A stretch of DNA of 64,000 nucleotides from Kingdonia uniflora. Lineage: Eukaryota; Streptophyta; Magnoliopsida; Ranunculales; Circaeasteraceae. The stretch is taken from NCBI GenBank assembly GCA_014058105.1, contig JACGCM010000452.1, positions 2,706,262 to 2,770,261 on the forward strand, in the 5' to 3' direction. The position numbers were made by a program, and so were the translations under genes. The notes beneath the pieces are model-generated. The model had not been told where the DNA came from and did not search any database. It was given only the letters and a program-made list of their open reading frames with translations. Below, piece by piece: positions 1 through 11,708 of this stretch (positions are counted from its first letter, which is position 1; each line of letters opens with the position of its first letter).

Positions 1-642
1 CATACGCCACCTCCACCACCGCCATCTTTTCCTCCTTATCCCCACCAACCCGGAGTTAGTAGAGCTTGAAGAGGACTCCTACCTTAGAAATCATAACATC
101 ATTAGAGGCCAGGGATTTTGCATCGCATACACCCCAGCCGCTAAATTGGACGCTACATAATACCCGAAAATATTTTAAACAACACTCCTTCAATAAAACA
201 GCAAAGGGATTTCCCTACTATGATAGCCAAAATACCGTATTCAGAGTTCCTCCATGATGAAAGAAAACCGGGTATGATACACTCGATTCCTCATCTTAAC
301 CAAGATGTTGCAAAGGTATGCATCCAAAAACGTTTTTTTTCCTCACCCCTAAAAAATAAAGAATATGTTTGTTTTTCTCTGCAGTAAAGATTTGTTGCAG
401 GTTATTCGGCGATAAGATCTGACCACTATTTATAGAGATACCACATTTGACGCACGTTGTTTCCCAAGACAGTCATCCGCTCGGGAAAACTATAAGTCTG
501 CCCATCACACTCACGGGTCATAATGACAACGCACTCATCAATATAGACGTTCTAGTTTTCAAACTCTCATTTACGTCATCACAGGGTCCGAGTTTAGGGT
601 TTTTCTCAACTAAAGCCACACGTGACTTCAGTTGTGAGGGGG
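1..642 (+). mobile_element. 3' internal end of Tat-type Ty3/gypsy element Z
   Basis: This stretch matches, in order and spacing, the region just before the 3' LTR of element A (about 10,960-11,708). Around 55-135 it lines up with A 11,020-11,090. Both copies end in the same purine-rich tract beginning cttcagttgtgag directly before an LTR start. It is therefore the 3' tail of an element whose body lies left of the window. The short + frames here (66-257, 447-887) show no family resemblance and are probably chance. The assignment rests on homology within the window. Confidence 0.7.
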
Positions 643-1245
643 TGATTATAGGGACTTATCCCTCGAGCTATGGACACTCGATCTCATCTATACCTCGAGC
701 TCCGGAAGACTCAATCTTATCCAGTACCAGACTCATGCATAAAAAAACACGTTACATACACGTCAACAGTTACACATCGACCACGAACATAAGCAGAACC
801 TGGGTCGTCCACAATAGATGTAAACAGAACAAGTCAACATACACCTGTCTCTCACGAGCTAGCTGTTACACACTCAACTGCCCCTGACTTCTACTTTTAG
901 GAGAACGTGTTCAAGCACGATGTCAAGCTGAGAGCAGGCTCTATAAAAGGGCAGAGCTCTTAAGGAAACAAAACGGTGGACAGACAATTCTTTACATACA
1001 ATTATCTGATCTCTAGCTATTTTTTCTTAGATTAACTCTTGTAATCAGATTCTCTCTCTCTCAAGCAATAATACTACTTTAACAAAATCCTCCACTCGAG
1101 GTCGTGGTTTTTTACCTACTTACAGGTTTTCCACGCTAAATCCCCTGTGTCAAGTGTTATCCCTTATTTAATTCTTGTCATAGTAGTTCTTGGTGTAAGG
1201 ATCGATTTCAAGTTATTTCGAGCTTTACGAAATCTGGTCCCTACA
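643..1245 (+). repeat. LTR of element Z (3' LTR, possibly shared with A)
   Basis: It begins TGATTATAGGG right after a polypurine tract (about 625-642) and ends CCCTACA, like the related LTRs at 11,709-12,334 and 35,539-36,068. The three share the tatccctcga block near the start, a TATA box, the caagcaataa block and the gaggtcgtggttttttacc block near the end. An upstream polypurine tract marks it as a 3' LTR. However, element A's gag-like sequence starts about 100 bp downstream without a primer-binding site, so A either shares this LTR after a deletion or was truncated against it. Confidence 0.75.
906..948 (+). promoter_or_regulatory. LTR core promoter: inverted repeat plus TATA box
   Basis: A CGTG...CACG inverted motif (906-919, containing ACGTG) lies upstream of TATAAAA at 942-948. 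The A 3' LTR repeats the arrangement with the same 36-base offset (11,961 and 11,997). This is the expected place for the RNA polymerase II start of the element. The regulatory role of the inverted motif is inference. Confidence 0.55.
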
Positions 1246-1369
1246 AGTACATTCAACAATACCATGATTCATTGGGGTTATATTCCAACCTTAACTACAT
1301 TCTTTGCCGTTTATTTACAATAAGTCTACAGGAAGAACCGCTCAGGTAGTTTCACTCTTTACCTGAAGA

Positions 1370-1826
1370 CTCCATATACATATTCGACCAGCTGCAGAAA
1401 CAATTTATCAAGGCGTATACTCACAATAGGAACACAAAAGAAATATTATATTCTCTTATCAGTCTCAAATAGTCATACAGAGAGAAGCTCGAGGCCTTTG
1501 CTAATAAGTTTTTAGAGCTCACATGTAAAGTAGACAATCTCGATCATAAAACAATTGTTACTGCTTTCACTAATGCGCTCCAACTCAACTACAAGGCCAA
1601 AGAACACTTCTTTCTCAACAAACCTATAACCTTGGAAGATATGTTCACCAAGTTTAATAGTTACGTCGACCTGGAAAGGATGATGTTTGAAAGGTATAAA
1701 TCGACTAAATCCGTCCTTACCACAAAAGGTCTATCCAAAGATCGAAGCACTGAACCAAAGGAGGATCAGGGTGACCAAAAGCGCTCTAAGGGAAACACTG
1801 GCAACCCTCGGAAAGGCCGTTCCTAA
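1370..1826 (+). pseudogene. Gag remnant of element A
   Basis: The best-preserved part is a 64-residue frame (1,632-1,826) whose start (EDMFTKFNSYVDLERMM) matches a segment of element C's gag at 38,055-38,107. Farther upstream, nucleotide similarity to C continues (for example the ccttatcagtctcaaa block near 1,460 and 37,880) but the frame is broken. Gag is the capsid-like protein that packages the element RNA. The basic C-terminal part (rich in K, R, E, D) is typical of the stretch before the zinc knuckle. The N-terminal half is missing. Confidence 0.55.
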
Positions 1827-1919
1827 CTCAATCCGGTCCACCCAAAGATAAATGTTTGAATTTCCATAATTTTTCCAACCCTCTCCAAAGATAAGCTCTA
1901 CCGTTTCTCCAAACCATTG

Positions 1920-2724
1920 GAACCAATCAAGAACCACCCATACTGTATGCATCATAAGGTAAACCATCATTCTTCTGACAATTGCTATACTTTATAGAAG
2001 TTGTTGGAATACATTTTCAATGAGGGATAAATTTTTGAATACATTATCGACTTGGAATCATGCAAGGAAGGCAGCAGTAAATAGCAACTTGAAGTTGTCC
2101 AGGTCGAAGATCAAGCTGAGGAGAAATATCTTTACCATATGAACCACATCAACATGATCGTAATCAATCAGATCACCAACTCTAGCAGATTCAAGCGTAG
2201 GAGACTGTCAGAATGCTACGATCTAACACCTTAAGACAAAGAAGCCAAGCTTCTACCTAAGTCGAGCAATCGCCGACTTAGGATCTCATTTGAAGATTGC
2301 GATATTAGTCATGTCAAATAACCACATCATGATGTATTAGTCATAATGCTCAAGATGAAGAGGTTTGTCAACCATACAATGATGATCGATTTTGGCAGTG
2401 GTATTGAGATTATCATTCAGAGCACTATCGACTAAATGGGATTGGCTGATCAAGTTATTTCAAGCGACACCGATATTAGTGGATTCAATGGTTCCAAAGA
2501 AGAGCGAGTATGCAAGATCATCTTACCTATTACTGTAGGACCAGCCACCATCGACGTTATCTTCTACATAATCAATGTCAAATCTCATTATCTCAAGATT
2601 ATGGGCCGCTGCTGGATTCACAACATGGAAGCAATCGCTTCCACCTATCATCAAGCACTCCGCGTTAAACACAATGCTGGTATCTATAAAATCAAATGTA
2701 GTCAAAAGATTTATCGAGCTTGAG
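1920..2724 (+). pseudogene. Zinc-knuckle and aspartic protease remnant of element A
   Basis: A degenerate Cys/His knuckle (YCMHHKVNHH...C) lies at about 1,936-1,990. The retroviral-type protease follows, with the active-site segment near 2,380 reading MIDFGSG where DTG is expected, so the catalytic triplet is altered. A frame at 2,436-2,723 carries the protease C-terminal half and matches C 38,870-39,100 and B upstream of its RT. Several stops separate the parts. The protease would cleave the element's polyprotein; this copy is very unlikely to work. Confidence 0.6.
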
Positions 2725-2880
2725 AAAATACCGTCTCTGCAATTCTAGATACCTTTGACAAGTATGCTGCATAGCAATTACAACAAGCTGATCACCCCAA
2801 TGATCAGCCTTCAATGGAGGAGCCCACCGAATACGTCAACATTGGTAGACCTAGCAAAGGTACTTTTATCGATACTAAGT

Positions 2881-4204
2881 TGGTTTAACATGAAAAATAT
2901 ACTCTCATTCAGTTCCTGTGACTAAATAAAAATGTTTTGCCTGGACTTTCGAAGAGATGCCTGTAGTCGATTCGACCAAGGCATGTCACAAATTGGCCAT
3001 CAACATCAACGCCACGGTGGTCAAATAGAAACAACGACAACTCTCACCTTAATTTCGAGATAAAATTAACATGGAGATTGAGAAATTGATCAAAGTGGGA
3101 TTTATTCGAGAAGCTAAATATCCAGATGGGATATCCAATATCGCCGCTGTCCCAAAGAAGAATGGAAAAGTCCAAATTTGTGTAGATTTCACAGATCTAA
3201 AGAAACATGCACTAAAGGATAATTTCCCTCTACCTAACATTCATCAAATCCTTGATTCTACAGCAGGTCACAAACTCCTATCTATGATGGACGCTACTTC
3301 TAGATTCAATCAGATTCTACTCATGGAAGAAGATCAAGAAAAAACCACTTTTATCACTGAAAGAGGACTTTACTGCTACAAAGTCATGCCATTCGGACTC
3401 AAAAATGTAGGTGTAAGTTATCAGATGCTGATGACTACTATGTTTAAAGTATATCTTGGGAAAGTCGTGGAAGTCAACATTGACGATCTCTAGTGCAAGA
3501 GCATACAATCCACCAACCACATCTCAGATCTCAATACAATATTCAACATTCTTCAATCTTATAAGATACATCTCAATCCTGATAAGTGTCAATTTAAAGT
3601 ACATTCAGGTCGATTTCTCAGCCATCTTATCAATAAGAAAGGGATTGAGGCCCATCCAGATCAGATTCAGGCTCTCCTCAACATGCCATCTCCAAAAACA
3701 AAAAAAGACGTACAAAAACATGTCGGAAAGATTGCCCCTATCAACCGATTTGTTTCAAAATCTTTAGACCGCTATTATTTTATGTTCCTACTACTCCATA
3801 GTTGCACCAAACGAGGAAAAGTTCAGCCAAATATAGAGGTTCAATGGACATCAGAATATGAAGCAGCTTTTCAACATCTTAAAACCTATTTGGGGAGGTC
3901 TCCCATAATAAGCACCCCAATAGATAATGAGGAACTGATTATCTACCTAGAAGTTATAGATACTTTAATCAGCTCAGTTCTCATTCGACTTGAAAGGAAA
4001 ATTAATAAACCAATCAACTTCATCAGCAAAACCCTCACTCCAGCGGAAATGAGGTACTCTAAAATTGAGAAACTTCTTCTCACTCTTGTTTACACTTCAC
4101 AGAAACTCAAGTACTATTTTCAAGCTCATTCAGTCAAAGTCATGACGAACTACCCACTTTGGGAGGTTCTGTCCAAAAAAGAAAAATCAAGGAGAGTACA
4201 ATAA
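2881..4204 (+). pseudogene. Reverse transcriptase and RNase H of element A (broken)
   Basis: The pre-RT block holds the FAWTF..MP motif near 2,940. The frame at 3,071-3,493 (140 aa) contains GFIREAKYPD, CVDFTDL, FPLPNIHQI and MPFGLKN, the Tat-type RT core. The active site reads NIDD (3,476-3,487) where YIDD is usual. A stop follows at about 3,492. RT palm and connection continue in another frame (HLINKKGIE near 3,625) and RNase H in 3,683-4,204 (173 aa), with QWTSEYEAAFQHLK and FISKTLTPAE. The enzyme would copy element RNA into DNA. Frame changes and the active-site substitution make it inactive as read. Confidence 0.75.
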
Positions 4205-4239
4205 TGGTGAGTCAGTTTGGGAGAACATGATATCAAGTT

Positions 4240-4800
4240 CGAACAGCGACATTCTGAAAAGGGTTAAGCCTTTGCCAATTTTCTCGTAGATTTATTAGTG
4301 GAAGATCCCGAGTGGGAGGTGCACGATTCTGACCTTGCAGGGGAAATTATAAAAGATCCACCCCCAAAACATTTGGCGAACGAGCTGAATGAATTACAAG
4401 GAAAGGGTGGCGACTTCTTGCAGATGGATTAACAGGATCTGCAGGGTCAGGAATTAGAATCGTATTGATTACCCCTTCCAAAGACAAAATTAAGAAATCA
4501 ATCCACTTAAATTTTAAGGCCTCAAATAATCTCACCGAATATGAAGCTCTCATTCATGGACTCGACCTCGCACTTGAGCTCGGCGTCCCAGAACTCTCAA
4601 TTTATTCAGATTCACTACTCATCGTCCACCATTACTCTGAGCATTATAAGGAGAATGGCAAGATGATTGACTGCGCATCCCTTATTATAGATTGGATGAG
4701 CAAGTTCGCGTAAGCAACTCTCAATTATCTTCCTCAAGGTGAAAATAGACACCCCGATCCCTTGGCATATCTAGTTGGGGTCTTGGGAATAGATGTTTGA
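4240..4800 (+). pseudogene. Second (archaeal-like) RNase H of element A
   Basis: A linker resembling QAVADFLAD is followed by ADG (near 4,424), GSGIRIVLITPS, the TEYEALIHGL helix (near 4,535) and IYSDS (near 4,600). That gives the Asp, Glu and Asp of an RNase H fold. The frame at 4,465-4,713 covers most of it. A second RNase H between the retroviral RNase H and the integrase is a recognised hallmark of the Tat lineage. Equivalent domains occur in B (about 21,380-21,900) and C (about 40,390-40,940). Stops on both sides detach it from the rest of pol. Confidence 0.7.
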
Positions 4801-4834
4801 TATCTCAAGATCGAAGTAATTTCAACCCCCAGTA

Positions 4835-6150
4835 TTGATCCCATTTCTTTATGCGCGATCAATACTGGGGGCGATAAAGGGGAAGACAACGATTGGTGAA
4901 AACCTCTTCCTAGTCTATCTCGGTATTGACAATAAATACAACAGACCACTTCCAGCAGATCCGAAGAAGCACCGACATCTGATCAACAACTCAAAGCACT
5001 ACACAAATAAAAATGATACCTTATACCGCTATTCAGTCAAGGGGTCATATCTCAAATGCCTCTCCATAAAGAAAGTGGACGAGATACACTGTGAATTACA
5101 TGAAGGGACTTGTGGCTCCTACGCCGCATATCGATCACTAGCAAGCAGAGCAATAACACATGAGTATTCTGGCCAGGCATGCACAAGCAAGCAGAAGAGT
5201 ACTCACGTAAATGTGATACATGTTAACGACATAGATAAATGATACGAGCCCTTGTACTTAAACTACATGCAGGCAAGGTGTTTTGGCCATTCTAAAGATA
5301 TGTACTCAATTTTATTGGTGAATTTCACAATTCTCTAGGTTACCACCAACACCTACTCATAGCTATAGACTATTTTACAAAATGGGTAGAGGCAGTTCCA
5401 CTCTGTCGAACTAGAGAAGAAGAGATCATCCTTTTTATCTGGGAACACGTCATTACTCAGTTTGGGTGCCCCCACCTAATTTGTATCGATAACGGGCCAC
5501 AATTTGTTGGGGAAAAAATCGTAGCTTTCCTCAACCAAGATAATATCATCCACTTACAATCCAATCCCTACTACCCTCAAGGCAATGGCTAAGCCAAGAT
5601 CACCCACAAAACCATTGTGAATGGGCTCAAGAAAAGGCTTCATTCACAGAAAAAAATAGAATTGGGTTCGAGAACTTTCTCATGTCTTATGGGCATATCG
5701 TACCACTCTGCATTAATCAACCGGCTGCACTCCATTCCTCCTTGCTTATGGCACTGAAATCGTCATTCCCTCTGAATACCATCATCCAGTCAGAGATCAC
5801 AAGCTAACTAACGAGGAAAACGAGTTTGAATTGGCCTGCAACCTTAATTGGATCGATGAGACCAGGGAACGCGCCATCGTTAACCTCGGTCGATATCGCC
5901 ATATGCTGGCCAATTTGTACAACAATCGAGTTAGGAGTCGTACCTTTCAAATTGACGATCTCATCCTCAGAGAAATCCCTTAACACAGAAAAGAGCCTCA
6001 TGCAGGGAAACTAGCAGAAAATTAGGAGGGCCCATTCCTTATTACAGGTTTCTTAGGTATGGGATCATATTATCTTATGACAGAAGAGGTAGTTCACATC
6101 TCGAATCCTTAGAATACTAGACAACTGAAATGGTATTATCGTTAAGTCCC
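4835..6150 (+). pseudogene. Integrase of element A (broken)
   Basis: The N-terminal region (ELHEGTCGSY near 5,095) is a remnant of the HHCC zinc domain, followed by a stop. The catalytic core is readable from 5,290 to 5,640: first Asp region (GEFHNSLGY), YFTKWVEAVPLCRT near 5,380, IDNGPQF near 5,487 with the second Asp, and the YYPQGNG block near 5,575. The codon for the expected catalytic Glu is AAG (5,596-5,598, Lys). A stop (TAA, 5,590-5,592) lies just before it. The C-terminal domain (LACNLNWIDETRERA, IDDLILREIP) runs to about 5,980. Not functional as read. Confidence 0.7.
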
Positions 6151-6289
6151 TTACTAAATTTTAATTTCTTACTTTTTTCTATTCCAAAAGTGAGATTTTC
6201 ATCTCCATCTAATGTACATCCTTTTATATTCAATAAAATTTCCAAGTTTTTTTTTCTCTCCCACACATCTCTCTACTTCGTATACAATA

Positions 6290-6475
6290 CATAGATTAAA
6301 ACATACGTAGTACTAGCTTTCAATCGACCTCTATACCAATTAAAACAAGGATAACACTTGGTTCGACTGACTCTTCTAAATCTTTGCGATTAAAACGAAG
6401 GTAATAGTAGTTTTCAATCAAAAATTTACCAGACATAAGATAAAGTAAAGGTAAAACTGCCTTTCATCTCTCAAT
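6290..6475 (+). repeat. Degenerate short repeats after pol in element A
   Basis: Blocks of the form attaaaac.aaggtaa...agctttcaatc recur about every 60-70 bases between the integrase end and the antisense frame. Element B has the same block type at 23,390-23,535. They occupy the position of the 194-bp array in D. Function unknown. Confidence 0.4.
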
Positions 6476-6517
6476 ATGTTTGCGGCAACTACTTTTTTCA
6501 GGTTACAGATACAACCT

Positions 6518-8857
6518 CTACAATGGATTCGTTTCTGCTGTTGGGATGTTAACTACGCTTTCCCCTACAATATAAGGTCGACTAGCCATAAATTCTCGAG
6601 CTCGAGTAGCCACAATAATCCTGCCCTGCTCTATCAACTCAGTAAATCGAAAACCTAAATCTGTTTCCATGGAGTTTATACAATTTCCTCGTTCTGTATC
6701 AGCTCTACAAATACATCCCATGTTTTACAAACAGTCGAACAAGGTATATCTTTCTAACTTAAGCCTATTTATATCCTCTAAAAATAGGTGATCACTGCCA
6801 TTACCAATTCTAAACGTGAAGCTTTGGTTATAACCGCCTTAGAGAAATTCGCTCTCACCGTCTGAAGGCGATCGTGCAACCTTTTATATTAATCTTTTTG
6901 ATATTCCATTTCGCCTCTTGTTCGAGCCGTGAATGCGATGTTCTCTTCTCACTTCTTGGCAGCGTTATCTTATTCTGCCTGATTAATCACCCTCAAATTC
7001 GTCACCTAAGCACAAAGTTCCATGCGCTCCATATTCAAAACTTTTCTATTCGGAGTTTTCATTAACAATTCGTCTTTCTTCTTTATCAAAATCTCCTTCC
7101 CTCTGATAACCCGCTCTGACCCTTGTTTCCTGGAAAGAGCAGCATACAACTTGCTTTGGCACTCCTTTACCCACTCATTTCCTTGCCAAAAATTACCTTG
7201 AGTTTGAGCCACGATTCCCTCTAGCTCCCTTATTCTAGCTTATGGGCTAACTACATCTTGAACAAAGGAGACCTTGGCATCACCTTTATTCTTCCTCGAG
7301 CGCTCCACAGCCTCGGCATTTCTAGCATGCGAATTGGCATGCACCAATTTGGTCTTCAATTGCGCCACCCTTTCATTCAACTCATCGCATTTCTGTTGTA
7401 CCGTCCGAAACTCCATATCTTTAGTAGGTACGGTCGTAGACAACTACTCAACTGCAACTTCAGAGGTAGATAGATCATCTTGAGCATTCTCCAGCTCACC
7501 ATCTTTCTCAACCATTTTTTTCTTTACTCGCTCCAGCTCGTTTCTAGTATTCACTAGATCAGCTCAAGTTTGCTCCTCATCATTCATTTTACTGATCATT
7601 TGGTCCTTCAGACTAGCCATAAAATGATTTAGCCCTTCCTCTAATCTTTCATGGGCCTGTATATGGTATCGAGCCATGTCAGCATCCCTACTCTTTGCCA
7701 TTAGTACATCATTCTGGCTTTTGAGCTTCGCTGCGTATTCTTTTTTCTCAGCGAGCTCTTTTTGCCCTTTATTGATTTCAACATCCTTCTCTTCGAACAT
7801 TCGAGTTAGATTGACAGCAGTTTGGGTTACCTCCATAAATTTGAAGTGTACCATTACATACTGATCTTCTCTGTCTTTATTTGCCACTCTCATTCTATCA
7901 AACTCCCCCGCAAATTCTTGGTTATATTGGCGTACCTCATCTTCGCTCGAGTGAGCTGACTCTAATTTGACCTACACATTACAGATACAATATATCAAGT
8001 TCGATTTGCCTCTCCCCATTAGTTCCCTTCTGCTTACTGCCATCAGCGCCCGTCATTAACCTCGTCGATTGAGATTTTTGAACTTTCTCGGATTGGTTGT
8101 TAGCACATTTTTTTCTGCTAATGCTGAGTTCTTTCAGCACAGCGTCGAGCTCTGTCCCTTCCCGAGCAACTGTATCCAACAGAGACTCCTTTCTCGTCAC
8201 TTTGGATTTAGGGCATGTCAATAACAATACATGATCATCAGCAAAGAAATATGCAATTTTAACATATCAATCTTATATATTATGCATTGTTATACTTACT
8301 TTGTTTTACAGTTCTATATAGAAGTTTCATGGGTTCGTCGTCAACTCTCTGAAGGCAATCACCCTTCACCTATTTTACATTATCATCCTCCTCCTACAGC
8401 TTATTCAGACATTCAGAAACATTTATCACCTCCCACATGTTCCCGTTCAACTGAACAGGACATGCCCTGATAAGGTTCATAATCCCTCTTCCCAGATTAC
8501 TAAGGGGAAGACTCAACCTTTACTCCAACTGAGACAGGTAAAAAAAGAAAACCTTCTGCTAGGTCGCCCTTGACGTCCCCATCAAAGTACTTTATCAAGA
8601 TCGATTCATCTAAACCCCTATCTCGTTTCTCCTTCTCCAAATCAGCCAAAATAAAAAAAGTATTCCTCTCCAGTCGCTACAATGCAATTCCTAAACTCCT
8701 TACCACCATATTCTATAAAATTACCCCATCTTCCCCCTACAAAAGCCTTGTCTTTACAAAACTCTTTGAACGTATCAGAATGAGGAGGATAGTTTACTAA
8801 TCTTCCAGGGAAATCTGGAAATTGATCAACCCCTATTTCTTCCTCACTATCAGACAT
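6518..8857 (-). pseudogene. Antisense coiled-coil ORF of element A
   Basis: Read on the minus strand from 8,857: an acidic start (MSDSEEEIGVDQ, 8,642-8,857), then frames rich in E, K, Q and L at 7,979-8,227, 7,564-7,893, 7,240-7,443 and 7,006-7,212 consistent with a long coiled coil. The C-terminal frame at 6,518-6,721 contains METDLGFRFTELIEQGR and ATRAREFMASR. Element B encodes a matching end (METKIGPITAEQVERGR...) at 23,572-23,700. No enzyme motif is visible. The frame is cut by stops and shifts. Extra ORFs antisense to pol are known in Tat elements such as Grande; their role is unknown. Confidence 0.6.
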
Positions 8858-9899
8858 TACAATTTCAGACTATGCCGATCAACCAAAAGTCGACGCCTCA
8901 TTAACAGGTGAAGTGCCCATATCAACTACAGATCTATAATAAAGGCTTGATCTTACACAAACACTCTTCACGATCGACCTGCATACAGATTCAGGTATCT
9001 ATCGTTATCTTTTATATATGCATCGCCCATATACATATACCTTTCATATAGCAAAAAAGATTTTATAGATTACAATAAATAGTAATTTTAAGATTTACCT
9101 AAGCACAAAATATGATCTTCCAAAGTATAACATTGCAAATACTCTACTAACCTTTTATGTCAAAATGGGAGTCTGACGCAGTTCCAAATCCTTGCCTCAC
9201 AATGCTGCTGTATAACCACCTTTGTAACTCAGTCTCTGCAACTCTCTCGCGCTTTGACTGTTGATCACTCTCAATTAATTTTTCCCGAGACTCTCTATTA
9301 TTTCATCTCCTTCCTCTCTTACTGCTCTTCAGTTTTCAGAAGGTAAAAAATGTTTGAATGATGAAGACGAAACATTATTTATATTTTCTCTTTTTAACTG
9401 CTGGTAGTTATTGAGCCTCGTATGAGCCATCCTCAGTTTTAGAACCGAGGCATCCCTTCCATTATCAATGTCAGACATCTAACACCTTTTCTGTAAAAAC
9501 CCATTCCCCTATAATTTATTCTATTTTCATCTTTATTTCTCAAAGCTCCCACTGACCTCCCCATACTCATGAAGACTCAAGCTTACATGCAATCTGGTTT
9601 TTACAGCTTTTACACAAGGGACAAAATCAGATGCCCCCTGCTTTTTCTATTCTTGCTTCTTCAACTTATAGAACTACTGACATCATTTCAAAAGTTCTCA
9701 AAATTTTAAAAATATTCTAATTCATTTTTCACAACAGTCATAAATAACATTCGCAAAAATAGATGATCGATTCAAACTTTATTTTTGTTTCATTTCTTTA
9801 CCAATTATTAAACTCTATAATTACATATACTCATGTTACCCCTATTTACATTCACTTTATTCACCTCACATATAATTACACCTAAAACAACCCTGAGGA
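8858..9899. other. Non-coding 3' region of element A with possible antisense promoter
   Basis: AT-rich DNA with no credible coding frame. On the minus strand, TATAAATA at about 9,379-9,386 sits some 500 bases upstream of the antisense coiled-coil start. It is followed in that direction by a purine-rich leader (9,240-9,340), as in elements C and D. This is a candidate promoter for the antisense transcript; no transcript evidence exists here. Confidence 0.35.
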
Positions 9900-10290
9900 T
9901 CTGGGGAACCACATTCGATCAGTTGACCTCCAGTAATCCTCACATCTTTCAATTCGATCTCCTCTACAGCAATCAATCTCATAACATCTCTTCGAACTGC
10001 AGGATCCACCATGATTTCTTGAAACAGTTCCTCATAGAAACGATATTCATACTCGAGTTCTCTTTCAATCCCATCTAAACCTTCAAGTTAAATTTCTTGT
10101 ACTGGCAGTTCAGCATTGTAATCCAACTGTCCAAAAATCTACTCCCGCACTTCAGCTATCTTTATCACCAACCGCCCCTCTGCGGCATAACGAATATCTT
10201 GAGATGATATTTGAGCATATCTCTCCCTATCGACTTCTGTCATTTCATCCTATTCCATACCGAGCTAATTCTTTTCAAATCTTGTATTCC
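9900..10290 (-). pseudogene. Small conserved antisense ORF of element A
   Basis: The minus strand reads an acidic peptide containing RYAAEGRLVIKIAEVREQ (about 10,140-10,210), followed by IERELEYEYRFYEELFQE near 10,030-10,070 and IAVEEIELKD near 9,960. Element C has the same first motif (AVEGRLAIKVAELREQ) at about 44,400-44,460, also on its minus strand. Conservation at protein level between two diverged copies suggests it was once translated. There is at least one in-frame stop. No known domain recognised. Confidence 0.5.
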
Positions 10291-10583
10291 AAAATGACCT
10301 CCCTGAGATCAAATTTCCATTCTGGCACTTCTATAATTTTCTCTCTCCCCTGATAAAATTTTAACCCCCAGGTCGAACATCATATATTGCACATATTTTA
10401 TTTAACAAACACATTTTTAGCTTGATTATTACAAAAGTTGTACGCTCTAATCTCCTACATGTCATTTCATCTTATATTTAGAAGTCTTCGAATTATTTAT
10501 AGCTCGATTTCTAGAGTTATCATATTATATATCAATACAGAGTTTGAATAAATAATTTTATTCATCTCGAATACAAATTACAG

Positions 10584-10722
10584 TTACTTTACAGATAACA
10601 AATCTTTAAGGTACTTTACAGATAACAAGTCTTTTAAGTACTCTGAAATCAGGTACTTTATAGATAATAAGTTTTTCCAGTACTTTACAGATTATAGGTC
10701 TTTCAGGCACTCTGAAATATTA
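10584..10722. repeat. Two copies of a ~68-bp higher-order tandem repeat
   Basis: Units of the form tactttacagataacaagtctttcag (about 27 bp) occur at 10,584, 10,611, 10,652 and 10,680, with a shorter tactctgaaat unit after each pair (10,637 and 10,707). The pattern is (27+27+15) repeated twice. It lies in the 3' non-coding region of element A. Confidence 0.65.
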
Positions 10723-10879
10723 GATCCTTCAGTTTATCTTACTTCAGTGATGTTTCACTCCAAGAATCCTTTGATTCAAAGTAGGCATTGGAAGTCACCA
10801 TAAGTCCTTCTTCCTTCGCACCATCTTACTCTGACCAGAAACTCAGTTCGGATTAAGTCTGGGAATGAAAGAAAAGGAT

Positions 10880-11245
10880 TTAATGCATGAACCCACTCTT
10901 CAAATAGAAGGTCTTCTCGGCGCCAAGAAATGATAGAAGTGTAGAAGTAGATTTCCAATCTCCGTCTTCCTCCTCCACTACCATCGCTGCCTCTTCAATA
11001 ACCACCTCCTCCAGTAAGTCGGTAGAGATGAAGAGGGATCGGCCTTAGAATCCAGTTTCACGCAAGACATCGATGCAACTGTTCTACAGTTACACCGATC
11101 CTCACACCTGTCTCCCCAGCCTTGTCCTCCGCAAGGATATGAAGACAAACCCAACTTTGCTCGCCTGTCAAGACAATGTAGTAAAATCTTTACATACAGT
11201 AAAAATCTTCCTCAGATTTTGCCGCTTCATCTTCCGACATACATT
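10880..11245 (-). pseudogene. Acidic antisense ORF remnant near the 3' LTR of element A
   Basis: The minus strand shows an acidic, valine-rich segment (EEVVIEEAAMVVEEE near 10,975-11,015). A similar one occurs in the right part of B (34,647-35,063: VVVGYTEEETVVVV) and possibly at C 44,928-45,137 (starting MEDEDN). The matching DNA also occurs in Z (1-130). It may be the first segment of the antisense gene. Low complexity makes homology hard to judge. Confidence 0.3.
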
Positions 11246-11708
11246 GATACGTTGGAGGAACGGGAACGAGAGTAGGCATCTCCAACGACTAATCCCCAAA
11301 ATATTTAAATTTCAACTTCTGCATCTCAATCGCAATTCTCTCTTTATGAAGTATCCTTCGGGTCTTCACCATCATCAAAACTTTTAGAGAATTTGGTAAT
11401 AAATAAGCGTACTTTGCCACAAACCTTGGTACATGAACTATTTATATAATCTTATATTTAATGTACAGGTACATTTTCCTAAGCATCATCATTCAATACA
11501 GACGAAACTCTACAAACCTTAACCGACGCATACATCAGTATTCACATCAACATTTAATACATAAACGTCCTCCCATAACACGTGCATTTTCCATACAGTC
11601 AAATACACATCATTTCTTCCTTCATTTTCAAAAATGAAATCCTGAATACCCATATATCCATATATTCTTTCTCAACCGAAAATACTCGGGACTTCAGTTG
11701 TGAGGAGG

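Noticed and set aside
447..887. 146-codon + frame in the Z tail and LTR
   Set aside because: It crosses the polypurine tract and LTR start and has no family motif; chance frame.
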